DNA of 64,000 nt from Ww85 sp963745765 (GTDB lineage: Bacteria; Desulfobacterota; Desulfobulbia; Desulfobulbales; Desulfocapsaceae). Made by a program: the position numbers and the translations under genes. This document shows positions 12,346 through 21,858 of the stretch, in pieces. The notes beneath the pieces were generated by a model that worked only from the letters and a program-made list of their open reading frames with translations, was not told where the DNA came from and did no database searches. Each line of letters starts with the position of its first letter. The first letter of the stretch is position 1. The stretch lies in contig CAVUYQ010000015.1 of the NCBI GenBank assembly GCA_963745765.1, positions 1 to 64,000 of the forward strand. Direction: 5' to 3'.

Positions 12346-12974
12346 TCTTGTCGTTCTGGCAACCACCAACGAGAATAAAGTAAAAGAATTCAAGAGCTTC
12401 ACTAAACATTTTCCGGTTGAGGTAAAAAGTCTGTCTGATTTCGGTCCGTTGCCTTCGGTGGTTGAAGATGGTCTCACCTTTGACGACAACGCCTACAAAA
12501 AGGCACTCCATTATGCCAAGGTTCTTGGCATTCCCACCATTGCAGATGATTCCGGATTAGTCGTTGAAGCCCTGAATGGAGCACCCGGTGTCTATTCGGC
12601 ACGATATGCCGGAGAGAACGCAAGTGATGAGGAAAACTGTGCCAAACTCTTACGTGAAATGGAAGGTATAACAGACAGGCAAGGCATCGTTTTTCTGTGT
12701 ACTTTCTATAGCTGTTCCATCAGGTCCGGCACTGACCTACGAGGCCTCCTGTGATGGTACCATTCTCAATGCTGCCAGGGGAGAAAACGGATTTGGCTAT
12801 GACCCGCTTTTCTTTTTTGAACCACTTGGAAAAACATTTGCTGAAATCAGCCTTGATCAAAAAAACAAGGTAAGCCATCGGGGAAAAGTACTTGCCGAAC
12901 TTAGTTTAGAATTTGACAAGGTTTTGAAGTGGATAGAGACAAGGATGCGTAGAAGAAATGCCCCAACAGCCTGA
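12338..12974 (+). CDS. rdgB: dITP/XTP pyrophosphatase RdgB/HAM1 (frameshift near 12692)
   Basis: House-cleaning enzyme that hydrolyses non-canonical purine triphosphates (dITP, XTP) to monophosphates. ATG at 12338 reads MFNLVVLATTNENKVKEF with the phosphate-binding TTNENK motif. It continues with VVEDGLTFDDNAYKKALHYA and TIADDSGLVVEALNGAPGV, where the DDSGL motif is the catalytic core, then YSARYAGENASDEEN. A one-base excess in the T run at about 12690 breaks the frame; the continuation reads CVLSIAVPSGPALTYEASCD, then NGFGYDPLFFFEPLGKTFAE and KNKVSHRGKVLAEL, with a stop at 12972. All signature motifs are intact when joined. It overlaps the end of queH. Confidence 0.92.
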
Positions 12975-13019
12975 TCACCGTGAATTTGAAGGAAATGACA
13001 TGTCAGACTAGCTACCATT

Positions 13020-14033
13020 CTATTCTGGTTTAAGTGCCCTTCCGAGTAGATCTTTTACTGCCAGTAGGCAGTTTTTACCTTCATAGAGAATTTTATACAC
13101 CTGTTCCAGTATCGGCATTTCGATACCGTTCTTTTTAACCATGTAAAAGACAGATTTCGTTGTCTTTACCCCTTCGGCAACCATTGTCATATCTTTCAGG
13201 ATATCTGCCAACTTTTTCCCCTTACCGAGATCGATTCCAACCTTTCGATTTCGGCTCAAGGCACCGGTGCAGGTGAGAACAAGGTCTCCAAGTCCGCTCA
13301 GGCCGTAAAATGTTTCTTTATCAGCGCCATAATGAACGCCAAATCTCGTCATTTCGGCCAGTCCTCGAGTTATAAGAGCAGCTCGGGCATTGCTCCCAAA
13401 TTCAAGTCCATCGCAGATTCCTGCGGCAATGGCTATGATGTTTTTCAGTGAGGCACTGAGTTCAAGACCGATAATATCAGAACTTGTATACACCCGGAAA
13501 TTATCGTTGCTGAATACATCCTGAAGTTCATCGGCAATAGCGCTTTTTTTGCATCCTATGGTGATGGCCGTCGGTACTTCCGCTGCAACCTCCCGGGCAA
13601 ATGAGGGACCGGATAAAACGGCAGTTTCTATCTGCCGTTCATGGCTGGCCGCGCATTGTTCCATGACCTGTGTCATGGTGTTCAAGCTTGTATTTTCAAT
13701 TCCTTTTGTGGCTGAAACAAAAACAGATTCATTTGAGGCTGATTTCAAAACCTGCTCAAATACCTGTCGATAACCGTGCGAGGGAACGACCATACAGATA
13801 ATAGCGGCATGAGATACCGCTTTTGAAATATCTGCAGTCGGGTAAATGTTATCAGGAAAAAGAAAACCGGGTAAATATTTGTTATTTTGACGCTCCTGTT
13901 CTATAGAATTGACATGTTCCGGACGATGCCCCCAAATGTGAACCGTATGTCCTTTTTTTCCGAGAAGCAAAGCAAGAGCCGTCCCCCAGGAACCTGCTCC
14001 TATAACAGCAATTTTCTTATGCTTATTCTTCAA
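13020..14033 (-). CDS. gpsA: NAD(P)H-dependent glycerol-3-phosphate dehydrogenase GpsA
   Basis: Reduces dihydroxyacetone phosphate to sn-glycerol-3-phosphate for phospholipid synthesis. I place the start at a TTG at 14033, giving KNKHKKIAVIGAGSWGTAL with the Rossmann GAGSWGTA; this overlaps the gyrA stop by about ten bases. The longer frame from 14072 would add residues that merely repeat gyrA sequence. Other signatures are IWGHRPEHV, FVSATKGIE, VLSGPSFAREVA and SASLKNIIAIAAGICDGL with the catalytic Lys, plus NARAALITRGLAEMTRFG and GLSGLGDLVLTCTG. The length of about 337 residues is normal. It is the last gene of a leftward dnaN-gyrB-gyrA-gpsA series. Confidence 0.95.
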   Translation of the reverse strand: MKNKHKKIAVIGAGSWGTALALLLGKKGHTVHIWGHRPEHVNSIEQERQNNKYLPGFLFPDNIYPTADISKAVSHAAIICMVVPSHGYRQVFEQVLKSASNESVFVSATKGIENTSLNTMTQVMEQCAASHERQIETAVLSGPSFAREVAAEVPTAITIGCKKSAIADELQDVFSNDNFRVYTSSDIIGLELSASLKNIIAIAAGICDGLEFGSNARAALITRGLAEMTRFGVHYGADKETFYGLSGLGDLVLTCTGALSRNRKVGIDLGKGKKLADILKDMTMVAEGVKTTKSVFYMVKKNGIEMPILEQVYKILYEGKNCLLAVKDLLGRALKPE

Positions 14034-16506
14034 AATCCTCTTCTTCTTCCGACTCTGTAATGGCCACAACATCTATTCCGACGACTTTTTCATCCATCTC
14101 CAGATTAATGAGCCTTACACCCTGGGTAGTGCGACCAATTATGCGCACGGTATCAAGCGGCATACGAATCATTTTCCCTGAATCAGCAATCAAAATAGCT
14201 TCGTAATCATCATCAACGATCTGGGCACCAATAACATCACCGTTTCTATCACTCTGCTTGATGGCGATAATACCTTTCCCGCCCCGTTTCTGGATACGAT
14301 AATCTTCCGCTGAACTTCTTTTTCCATAGCCATTGGCTGTTACCGTCAGAATAGTTCTCGTGCTGTCTTCTTCAAGAACATTAGCACCGACCAGGTAATC
14401 ATCCTTTTTGAGGGTTATACCTTTTACTCCAGCTGCCATGCGTCCCATTGCACGAACGTCTTCCTCGTGAAACCTGATAGACATTCCCCTGTTTGAAATC
14501 ATAAAGACAGTATCATTGCCGGTAAGCATATGGGCCGCTATAATTTCATCACCTTCATTAATGGTAAGGGCACGCTTACCTTTTTTGAGGGGCCGGTTAA
14601 ATTCTTTTAAACTGGTCTTTTTTATTCGTCCAAATTTGGTAACCATCAGAATGCTCTTTGATCCCTGTTCATCTTCAAAAGAAGATACCGGCAGGATGGC
14701 TGCAACCTTTTCTCCTTCTGTAAGCTCAAGCAGGTTGACAATTGCTTTTCCGCGGGCTGTTCTGCCTACCAGTGGAAGCTGGTAAACTTTGCGCCAGAAA
14801 ACTTTGCCGTAGTTGGTGAAAAAAAGGAAGGTATCCAGCGTTGAAGCAATATAAAGATCCGATACAAAATCCTCTTCAATATTTTTAACCCCCGTTACCC
14901 CTTTTCCGCCACGATGCTGGGATCGGTAAAGGCTTACCGGATTTCTTTTTATATAGCCATTATGAGTTACCGTTACGGCCATATTTTCAGGTGCAATCAG
15001 GTCTTCAGGCAGAAACTCATCGACGGCATCAATTATTTCTGTTCTGCGCTCATCTCCATATGTTTCCCTAATTTCCCGAAGTTCATCTTTGATAATACCC
15101 ATGACCAGTAATTCATTGGCGAGGATCTCGTTGAGTCTTTTTATCTCTATAAGAATGTTTTCGTAATCCTGTGTTATTTTCTCCCTTTCCAGCCCGGTCA
15201 GACGCTGCAACCTCATATCGAGGATGGTCTGCGCCTGAATATCCGATAAATCATAGGTCGCTATAAGCAGTGTCTTGGCTTCAGCAGGTGTTGCTGAACC
15301 TTTTATCAGGTTCACGACATCATCGAGATTATTGATGGCAACGGTTAGTCCCTCGAGTATATGGGCCCTTTCCTCAGCCTTTCTCAGTTCAAAAGCAGTG
15401 CGTCGGTAGATAATGACCTTACGGTGCTGGATAAAATGTTCGAGAATCTGCTTAAGATTAAGAACCTCCGGTTTATTATTGACAATGGCGAGAAAAATGA
15501 TTCCAAAGGACTTCTGCATTGGTGTCATTTTATAGAGCTGGTTGATGACAACGTCTGCTATCTCATCCTTTTTCAGCTCCATCACTATTCTCAGACCTTG
15601 CCTGTCTGATTCATCACGGATCTCGGAAATGGCAGTCAACCTTTTATCCTTGATGAGCTGGGCTATTTTCTCTACAAGAACAGCCTTGTTCTGCTGGTAG
15701 GGAATCTCGTCGATAACAATAACTTCTTTTTTCCCATCCTTTGTTTTTTCTATTCTTGTTTTGGCCCGCATTATGATAATACCGCGACCGGTTTCATAAG
15801 CTTCTCTGATACCGGCTCGACCACAGATAAGACCACCCGTTGGAAAATCCGGTCCGCTTATATAGGAAAAGAGTTGATGAACCGTCATGTTAGGCTCGTC
15901 AACAAAAGCTATAAGGGCGTCGACTACCTCGGTGAGATTGTGTGGCGGAATATTTGTCGCCATCCCGACGGCAATTCCCGAGGAACCGTTAATGAGCAGA
16001 TTCGGGATCTTGCTCGGCATGACGGACGGCTCCAGCAGCGAACTATCATAGTTAGGAACATGATCCACCGTCTCTTTTTCAAGGTCTGCGATAATCTCCC
16101 TATCAATACGGGTCATCCTGGCTTCGGTATAACGCATTGCAGCGGGAGCATCGCCATCAAGAGAACCAAAGTTACCCTGTCCGTTTACCAGCGGGTATCT
16201 CAGCGAGAAAGGCTGGGCCATGCGAACGAGGGTATCATAAGCTGCAGTATCACCATGCGGGTGATATTTACCAATGACATCACCGACAATCCGGGCCGAT
16301 TTGACATAAGGGCGATTATAATAGACTCCGAGCTCTCTCATTGCAAAGAGAACCCGCCTGTGCACGGGTTTTAAGCCGTCACGTACATCGGGAAGAGCTC
16401 TTCCAACAATGACACTCATTGCATAATCGAGATAGGATTTTTTTAATTCCTTCTCTATGGATATCACTGATAACGGTTCCTGTGGGATTTCTATTTCTGT
16501 ACTCAT
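14023..16506 (-). CDS. gyrA: DNA gyrase subunit A
   Basis: Breakage-reunion subunit of the type II topoisomerase that adds negative supercoils. The protein of 827 residues starts MSTEIEIPQEPLSVISIEKE and shows SYLDYAMSVIVGRALPDVRD, KPVHRRVLFAM and KYHPHGDTAAYDTLVRMAQP. The catalytic Tyr is in AAMRYTEARMTRI. The C-terminal pinwheel contains HRGGKGVTGVKN and the later RGGKGIIAIKQ repeats, including the GyrA-box-like QRGGKG. The acidic tail ESEEEEDFEE is typical. In the quinolone-determining loop the residue at the E. coli S83 position is Thr and the D87 position is Asp. It lies 35 bases downstream of gyrB. Confidence 0.98.
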   Translation of the reverse strand: MSTEIEIPQEPLSVISIEKELKKSYLDYAMSVIVGRALPDVRDGLKPVHRRVLFAMRELGVYYNRPYVKSARIVGDVIGKYHPHGDTAAYDTLVRMAQPFSLRYPLVNGQGNFGSLDGDAPAAMRYTEARMTRIDREIIADLEKETVDHVPNYDSSLLEPSVMPSKIPNLLINGSSGIAVGMATNIPPHNLTEVVDALIAFVDEPNMTVHQLFSYISGPDFPTGGLICGRAGIREAYETGRGIIIMRAKTRIEKTKDGKKEVIVIDEIPYQQNKAVLVEKIAQLIKDKRLTAISEIRDESDRQGLRIVMELKKDEIADVVINQLYKMTPMQKSFGIIFLAIVNNKPEVLNLKQILEHFIQHRKVIIYRRTAFELRKAEERAHILEGLTVAINNLDDVVNLIKGSATPAEAKTLLIATYDLSDIQAQTILDMRLQRLTGLEREKITQDYENILIEIKRLNEILANELLVMGIIKDELREIRETYGDERRTEIIDAVDEFLPEDLIAPENMAVTVTHNGYIKRNPVSLYRSQHRGGKGVTGVKNIEEDFVSDLYIASTLDTFLFFTNYGKVFWRKVYQLPLVGRTARGKAIVNLLELTEGEKVAAILPVSSFEDEQGSKSILMVTKFGRIKKTSLKEFNRPLKKGKRALTINEGDEIIAAHMLTGNDTVFMISNRGMSIRFHEEDVRAMGRMAAGVKGITLKKDDYLVGANVLEEDSTRTILTVTANGYGKRSSAEDYRIQKRGGKGIIAIKQSDRNGDVIGAQIVDDDYEAILIADSGKMIRMPLDTVRIIGRTTQGVRLINLEMDEKVVGIDVVAITESEEEEDFEE

Positions 16507-16541
16507 TTATTTTTTTTTGCTATGCCTGTCGGCTTTTTTAA

Positions 16542-18959
16542 CTAAATATCAAGATCAGTGACTTCAAGGGCATGGTTTTGAATAAATTCCCTTCGAGGTT
16601 CAACCTTGTCTCCCATCAGCGTGGTAAACATATCATCAGCTGACTCGGCGTCGTTTATCTGTACCTGCAGTAATGTCCTGTGGTCGGGATTCATCGTCGT
16701 ATCCCAGAGTTGGTCAGGATTCATTTCACCAAGACCTTTGTAGCGCTGAAGGTGGCTTCCTTTAAATGATTCATTCCTTACAATCTGAACCATCTCACTC
16801 CAGTTCTCAGCAGGCAGGTCTGCAAAACTTCCCGAACCTGTTGCATCTTTGATGGTAAATTTTTCATTGAGATACCTGTTTACCTCAGCAAATAATTGCA
16901 GTGCTGATCGGTATTCGCTTATAAGCGGAATTTGCGGCCCTATTGTCGTGGAAACCTGTGCCTTTCCTTTAACGGCAACATCAACTTCATAACAATCGGC
17001 ACGCCATCGGCATGAACGAATTGCACCGACAATCATTCTTTTATCATCAGATAAATCAGTAATAATGGATTTAACAAAATCCTTATCGGTAAATTGATCA
17101 GCCTTGCGAATATTTTTATGCAGCAGGTAGAAGAGGAGGTCCTCCCATATATTCATCCTGCTTAGGAAAGAAACAATTCTTTGATATATACTAAGCCGTT
17201 TCAGGGTCTCAACCAGGTCTTCTCCAACGCGCTCTTCTCCTGAATCATTATTTATTACTATTTTCACTTTTTGACTGGCTTCAGTAAATAGATAGTCGTT
17301 CAGTTCGTCATCGTTGAGAAAATATTTTTCCTGCTTTCCTTTACCAAGTCGATAGAGCGGTGGTTGGCCGATATAAACATAACCCCCCTGGACTAAAGGC
17401 AACATCTGACGATATAAAAAGGTTAAGAGCAGCGTCCTTATGTGGGCTCCATCGACATCGGCATCCGTCATGATAATGATCTTGTGGTAGCGAAGTTTTT
17501 CAAGATCAAACTCATCTTTTCCGATACCGCATCCGAGCGCCGCGATAAGGTTTTTTATTTCTTCACTGCTCAGTATCTTATCAAACCTCGCTTTCTCCAC
17601 ATTCATTATCTTGCCGCGAAGAGGCAGGATTGCCTGGCAGACTCTATCACGCCCCTGTTTGGCAGACCCTCCAGCAGAATCACCCTCAACAATGAAAATC
17701 TCCCTTTTCCTCGGATCTTTTTCCTGACATTCTGCCAGCTTACCAGCCATAAGAAGACTGGTTGATCCCTTTTTCCTGGAGAGATCACGAGCTTTTTTCG
17801 CAGCTTCCCGTGCCCGCGCAGCCTCTACAACCTTTGTCAGTATCCTTTTGGCAATCTGCGGGTTTTGCTCAAGAAAAAAAGTAAGTTTTTCGTAGCAAAC
17901 TGAATCAACAATGGATTTAACCTCTGTATTGCCCAGCTTTGTTTTTGTTTGCCCTTCAAACTGGGGATTAGGTACATGAACCGAAATAACACAGGTCAAT
18001 CCTTCCCTTACATCATCTCCTCCCATCTTTTCCCTGAGGCTTTTGGGAATGATATCATCGTTTGCATAGCGGTTGATGCACTTGGTGAGGGCTGAGCGAA
18101 AACCGGCAACATGGGCACCTCCTTCCCTTGTATTTATATTATTAACAAAAGAAAAGAGCCGCTCTGAATAGCCATCAAAATATTGGAAACATACCTCAAC
18201 TTCTACCTGGGCCTTTTCTCCGGAAATAAAAATGGGGTCGTTGAATACCGGTGTCCGGTTTCTATTCAGCCATTCAACGTATGATACCAGTCCACCGGAA
18301 GCGTGAAATTTATCTTCCTCACCGCTTCTTTCATCCTTTAGATAGATACGAACATCCTTGTTTAAAAAAGCGAGTTCACGCAACCTGGTCTTAACCGTCT
18401 CATATTCATAAGCAGTGCTTTCTGTAAATATTGTTTCATCAGCCTTGAACGTGATGGTTGTTCCTGTTTTCTCGCTTATACCTACTTCTTCAAGCTCACT
18501 TACTTTCAATCCGTATCGATAGGTTTGTCTATATTTTTTCCCGTCCCGGCGAACTTCTGCAGTCGCTTCGGATGAGAGGGCATTAACAACAGAAACACCT
18601 ACCCCATGTAAACCCCCGGATACCTTATAGGTTGAGTGATCAAATTTACCACCTGCATGCAGTGTGGTCATGACCAATTCCAGGGCAGGTACTTTCTCTG
18701 TTGGGTGCATATCAACGGGGATACCCCTTCCATCATCTTCGACCGTTACACTGTTATCCTCATGAATAGTAACCCGTATCTTCTGGCAATACCCAGCCAG
18801 TGCTTCGTCTATACTGTTGTCCACTACCTCCCATATGAGATGGTGAAGTCCCTCAACAGCAGTATTTCCGATGTACATTGATGGTCTTTTCCTGACCGCT
18901 TCCAAACCGTCCAGAACTTTTATCTGACCGGCATCATAGTTGTTCAATTCTTCAGTCAC
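16542..18959 (-). CDS. gyrB: DNA gyrase subunit B
   Basis: ATPase subunit of gyrase. The 805-residue protein begins MTEELNNYDAGQIKVLDGLE and has AVRKRPSMYIGNT, the GHKL ATP site VVDNSIDEALAG and EDDGRGIPVD, the lid VSGGLHGVGVSVVNALS, and the TOPRIM part FIVEGDSAGGSAKQGRDR, PLRGKIMNVEKAR and MTDADVDGAHIRTLLLTF. The C-terminal RYKGLGEMNPDQLWDTTMNP precedes a short tail. The region around residues 560-730 carries the insertion seen in many proteobacterial GyrB proteins. It follows dnaN after 72 bases and leads into gyrA; the three form an origin-type cluster. Confidence 0.98.
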   Translation of the reverse strand: MTEELNNYDAGQIKVLDGLEAVRKRPSMYIGNTAVEGLHHLIWEVVDNSIDEALAGYCQKIRVTIHEDNSVTVEDDGRGIPVDMHPTEKVPALELVMTTLHAGGKFDHSTYKVSGGLHGVGVSVVNALSSEATAEVRRDGKKYRQTYRYGLKVSELEEVGISEKTGTTITFKADETIFTESTAYEYETVKTRLRELAFLNKDVRIYLKDERSGEEDKFHASGGLVSYVEWLNRNRTPVFNDPIFISGEKAQVEVEVCFQYFDGYSERLFSFVNNINTREGGAHVAGFRSALTKCINRYANDDIIPKSLREKMGGDDVREGLTCVISVHVPNPQFEGQTKTKLGNTEVKSIVDSVCYEKLTFFLEQNPQIAKRILTKVVEAARAREAAKKARDLSRKKGSTSLLMAGKLAECQEKDPRKREIFIVEGDSAGGSAKQGRDRVCQAILPLRGKIMNVEKARFDKILSSEEIKNLIAALGCGIGKDEFDLEKLRYHKIIIMTDADVDGAHIRTLLLTFLYRQMLPLVQGGYVYIGQPPLYRLGKGKQEKYFLNDDELNDYLFTEASQKVKIVINNDSGEERVGEDLVETLKRLSIYQRIVSFLSRMNIWEDLLFYLLHKNIRKADQFTDKDFVKSIITDLSDDKRMIVGAIRSCRWRADCYEVDVAVKGKAQVSTTIGPQIPLISEYRSALQLFAEVNRYLNEKFTIKDATGSGSFADLPAENWSEMVQIVRNESFKGSHLQRYKGLGEMNPDQLWDTTMNPDHRTLLQVQINDAESADDMFTTLMGDKVEPRREFIQNHALEVTDLDI

Positions 18960-19031
18960 GCTTTTTACCTTTGTATGTCGAGATGATTATCCAGAAATGG
19001 AAAAGAAGTATTTTGTTGTTCAAGGCACCAT

Positions 19032-20162
19032 CTATAATTGCATTGGCATAACTATGCTGATAAATCCTTTATCTTCCTGGGATTTAATAAGGCAGGGGCT
19101 ATCGTCTGAATTAATATATGCCTCAACGGTCTCGCATTCCATTACCTGTAAGGTCTCAATAAAATACCTGCAATTAAATCCAAGCTTTAAAGGAATCCCC
19201 GAGTAAATAATATGTTGTTCATCCTTGGCATTTCCTAAATCAGCGTTTTGAGAGGTAAGTACCATGGTATTTTCTTCTATCTGCAGTTGGATCGTGTGAA
19301 AAATATCCTCAGTGAACAGATTGATTCTCTTTAAAGAATCAAGAAACGGAATCCTATCTATTTTCAAACAGTTATCAGATTTTACTGAATTGATAATAAC
19401 TTTGTACTGGGGAAACTCTCCCTGCTTGAGACGGATAACCATTACCGCATCTCCATCTTTTACAACCATTTGTTTTTTTTCAAAAGAAACGTCTATTGTA
19501 TCCCTGTTTTCTGAAAACTTTCTCAATTCCTGAATACCTTTTTTGGGTATAAGAGTTACATCGTTCATATAAAAGTTATCAACATCAACAGCAACATCCT
19601 TTTCCATAATAGAGAGCCGGTGTCCGTCGGAAGAAATCATTTTCAAATAAGAAATACCGTCTCTTTTTTCTTTTTCTATCAGCGCTGACGTGAGGGAATA
19701 GATATTCTCCTGTTCGCCGGCTATTGAAAAAACAACTTTATCTATCAGATCAAGGAATATATGAGCTTCAAAAGAGGTAAAGGTGTCTTCATCAAACTCC
19801 GGAAAAACAGGAAACTCCTCACTTGATATACCAGCCAGATTATAAGTACTCATGCCTGCTTTTATCTTTACCCAGCTGTTTTCTTTTTCTTCTATGATGA
19901 TTTCATCAGATCCGGATTCACGAACTATCTCAAATATTTTTTTGGAAGGAAGGGTTATTCTTCCTATGTCTTCAACTTCTGCCGGAACAAAGAGTTTAAG
20001 CCCCACTTCAAGGTCTGTTCCTGTCAATATCAGTCCATTGTTTGTTGCTTCAACAAGGATGTTTGACAGAATAGCCAGGGTTCCTCTTTTGTTCGTTATA
20101 TTCTGAAGGGCGCCAAGACCTTCTATGAAGCTATTCCTTTGAACCTTACATGTGAGAGGCAT
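19032..20162 (-). CDS. dnaN: DNA polymerase III beta subunit (sliding clamp)
   Basis: Ring-shaped processivity factor that tethers Pol III to DNA. The 376-residue protein reads MPLTCKVQRNSFIEGLGALQ with RGTLAILSNILVEA, LILTGTDLEVGLKLFVPAEV, ITLPSKKIFEIVRE and the middle-domain SSDGHRLSIMEKDVAV. It ends in the hydrophobic-groove signature FISIVMPMQL, close to the usual VMPMRL that binds polymerase and other partners. It is the first gene leftward of the AT-rich gap at 20163-20594. dnaA is not adjacent, so the clamp gene may be transcribed from promoters in that gap. Confidence 0.97.
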   Translation of the reverse strand: MPLTCKVQRNSFIEGLGALQNITNKRGTLAILSNILVEATNNGLILTGTDLEVGLKLFVPAEVEDIGRITLPSKKIFEIVRESGSDEIIIEEKENSWVKIKAGMSTYNLAGISSEEFPVFPEFDEDTFTSFEAHIFLDLIDKVVFSIAGEQENIYSLTSALIEKEKRDGISYLKMISSDGHRLSIMEKDVAVDVDNFYMNDVTLIPKKGIQELRKFSENRDTIDVSFEKKQMVVKDGDAVMVIRLKQGEFPQYKVIINSVKSDNCLKIDRIPFLDSLKRINLFTEDIFHTIQLQIEENTMVLTSQNADLGNAKDEQHIIYSGIPLKLGFNCRYFIETLQVMECETVEAYINSDDSPCLIKSQEDKGFISIVMPMQL

Positions 20163-20594
20163 ACAAATATTCCTTTTTTGTTTTTTGTTTTAATATAAAT
20201 TTTTTATTGTTGTTATTACCATCGTTAGTTTGTTGGCAATCAACGTAACTAATTATAATTAAACAAAAATATTTTAACAAAACGATTGTGTGAAAAAATG
20301 TTTTTTCGTTTAAAACCGGTTATCAACAAAAAAGTAAACACGGTTTGAATAAGGAACTGACATTTTATGTTGAAAAGGTGTTGAAAACGTATTGAAAAAA
20401 TTCTTTTTTAAGAAAGAAAAACAACTAGTTACAAAATGCAAAAAACTCCTTATAATATACTGGAAATAGGGAAAAAACTCAACAGAATAATGGTTTTTCA
20501 TCAATGTCCGGAAACCAGCGAAAAAAAACGACAGAAGGCCTCCAAAGTATACTTGTAAGACTACCGTAATAATAATATTTTTTCTGCAGCAAGC
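20163..20594. other. AT-rich gap upstream of dnaN, candidate replication origin
   Basis: No gene is evident except the possible N-terminus of the hydrolase from 20504. The stretch nearest dnaN is almost pure AT (long T runs near 20170-20215), as in a DNA-unwinding element. TTATCAACA at 20320-20328 differs from the DnaA box TTATCCACA at one base. Two copies of TGTTGAAAA at 20368 and 20379 (inverse TTTTCAACA, two differences) lie exactly 11 bases apart. With dnaN-gyrB-gyrA next to it and parS/parAB 13 kb away, an origin is plausible but unproven. Confidence 0.4.
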
Positions 20595-21628
20595 GTGGCT
20601 TATCATGCTCCTTGTTTAATGGAGGACGACGAAAATATCATCAATTGCGGAACAACCAGTTTCTCCTCTACAGATAAGGTTTTGCCATCCACCATATTTG
20701 ACCTTGCCTCGCTTACAAAACCCCTGGTGACGACTCTTGTTGCCCTTTCTCTTGTAGATTCTGAAAAACTGGCATGGAATGAGCTTTTAGGGACTCTGCT
20801 TCACACAAGTATTCCTGAACCTCTCAGGGACGCTGATATTTACAGTCTGTTGAATCATTCTTCCGGACTGGCGGCTCACCGTGTTTTTTGGAAAGGGGCC
20901 ATTAGACAGGAGGAAGAAACACGAAGAAACTGGTTTCTTAAAAAAATAGTACAACAGAAAGTGGAATATAAGCAGGGGAGCAGACACGTATATAGTGATT
21001 TGGGATATATGTTGTTAGGTTTTATTATTGAGGAAAGGACAGGAAAAAGGCTTGATCTTTTATGGTCTGATATCGTGGCAAAACCGCTGGGAATTGAAAA
21101 TGAACTTTTTTTCCCGGGTTACTATGTAAAATCAGGAGATGAACTTCTTCATTCTTTTGCCGTTACCGGGCAATGTGGCTGGAGCGGGGATATATTACAG
21201 GGAATTGTGCATGACGATAACTGCCGTTCAATCGGGGGAGTCTGCGGGCATGCCGGATTGTTCGGCAGTGCACGGGCTATTCTTGTTCTTTGTAAGGAAT
21301 TGCTTGCACTCTATAAAGGGGAAACCAGCAGGTTATCAATTAAGAGAGATACTTTTCTTTTTGCCTGCCGGCGAGTAGGGGGATCGGAATGGACGGGCGG
21401 CTTTAACCTGCCATCAAAAAACGGATCAAGCGCCGGGATTTATTTCTCCCCCGAAAGTATCGGTCACCTGGGTTTTACCGGGACATCTTTCTGGATAGAT
21501 TTAGAAAAAGAGTTGATAGTAATTCTTCTAACCAACAGGGTTATAGCTGGAGATGATCAGAAAGGGATAAAGGAATTGCGCCAGGAAGTACACAATTACC
21601 TGGCGGAACAATTAGAAAAAAAGGGTAA
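20504..21628 (+). CDS. Serine beta-lactamase-like hydrolase (class C / EstB type)
   Basis: Penicillin-binding-protein fold hydrolase; the substrate could be an ester or a cell-wall peptide. The clean frame starts at a GTG at 20595 and shows FDLASLTKPLVTT (SxxK nucleophile), DADIYSLLNHSSGLAAHR, SRHVYSDLGYMLLGFIIEER (YxN-type YSD) and GHLGFTGTSFWIDLEKE (HxG). The N-terminus is short for the family; an ATG at 20504 (MSGNQRKKTTEGLQSILVR) plus a one-base shift near 20565 would restore it. No signal peptide is seen. The frame runs to 21764, but that end passes through an opposing terminator and over a 57-residue gene on the other strand. One more A in the run at 21615-21622 would give a stop at 21626, which I prefer. 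Confidence 0.7.
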
Positions 21629-21660
21629 AAAATCCCCGGAGAAAGATAACCCCGGGGATT
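21625..21660 (-). terminator. Rho-independent terminator of the tusA operon
   Basis: On the minus strand AATCCCCGG, a 12-base loop and CCGGGGATT are followed by a T run. It lies just after the stop of the small gene at 21672 and has no T run on the plus strand, so it serves the leftward sulfur operon. Confidence 0.85.
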
Positions 21661-21671
21661 ATGTGTTACCG

Positions 21672-21845
21672 TTACCACCAGCAAATGGTCTGGTCGGCGG
21701 CAAAAATTTTATCAACAAGGGCGCTGTAGTCCGGATTGTTTCCAGAGAGATCAAAGGTGTCTGACTCCCTGTCTCTTGTAACTATTTCAACAAGCTTCTT
21801 TACCGTATCATCGGGCTCAGAGCGATAGACATTCAAAATTTTCAT
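21672..21845 (-). CDS. Small hypothetical protein, last gene of the tusA-dsrE operon
   Basis: Not recognised by name. A GTG-free frame from an ATG at 21845, with GGGGGG seven bases upstream as ribosome site, encodes 57 residues beginning MKILNVYRSEPDDTVKKLVE. The middle reads TRDRESDTFDLSGNN and the end KIFAADQTICWW, with a single Cys in the last five residues. It is 13 bases from the previous gene and is followed directly by a strong terminator, so it is the fourth gene of the operon. It may be one of the two short unknown proteins that accompany TusA, DsrE and YedE in sulfur-disproportionating bacteria. The C-terminal Cys suggests sulfur handling, but this is inference. Confidence 0.65.
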   Translation of the reverse strand: MKILNVYRSEPDDTVKKLVEIVTRDRESDTFDLSGNNPDYSALVDKIFAADQTICWW

Positions 21846-21858
21846 GATCCCCCCTGCA

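Noticed and set aside
13020..14072. Longer GpsA start at 14072 (MLWPLQSRKKKRILK)
   Set aside because: The extra residues come from the other frame of the gyrA end; the Rossmann fold begins directly after the TTG at 14033.
16200..16330. Thr at the E. coli GyrA S83 position as a possible quinolone-resistance mutation
   Set aside because: Thr at this position is common in wild-type GyrA of many bacteria and the D87 position is unchanged.
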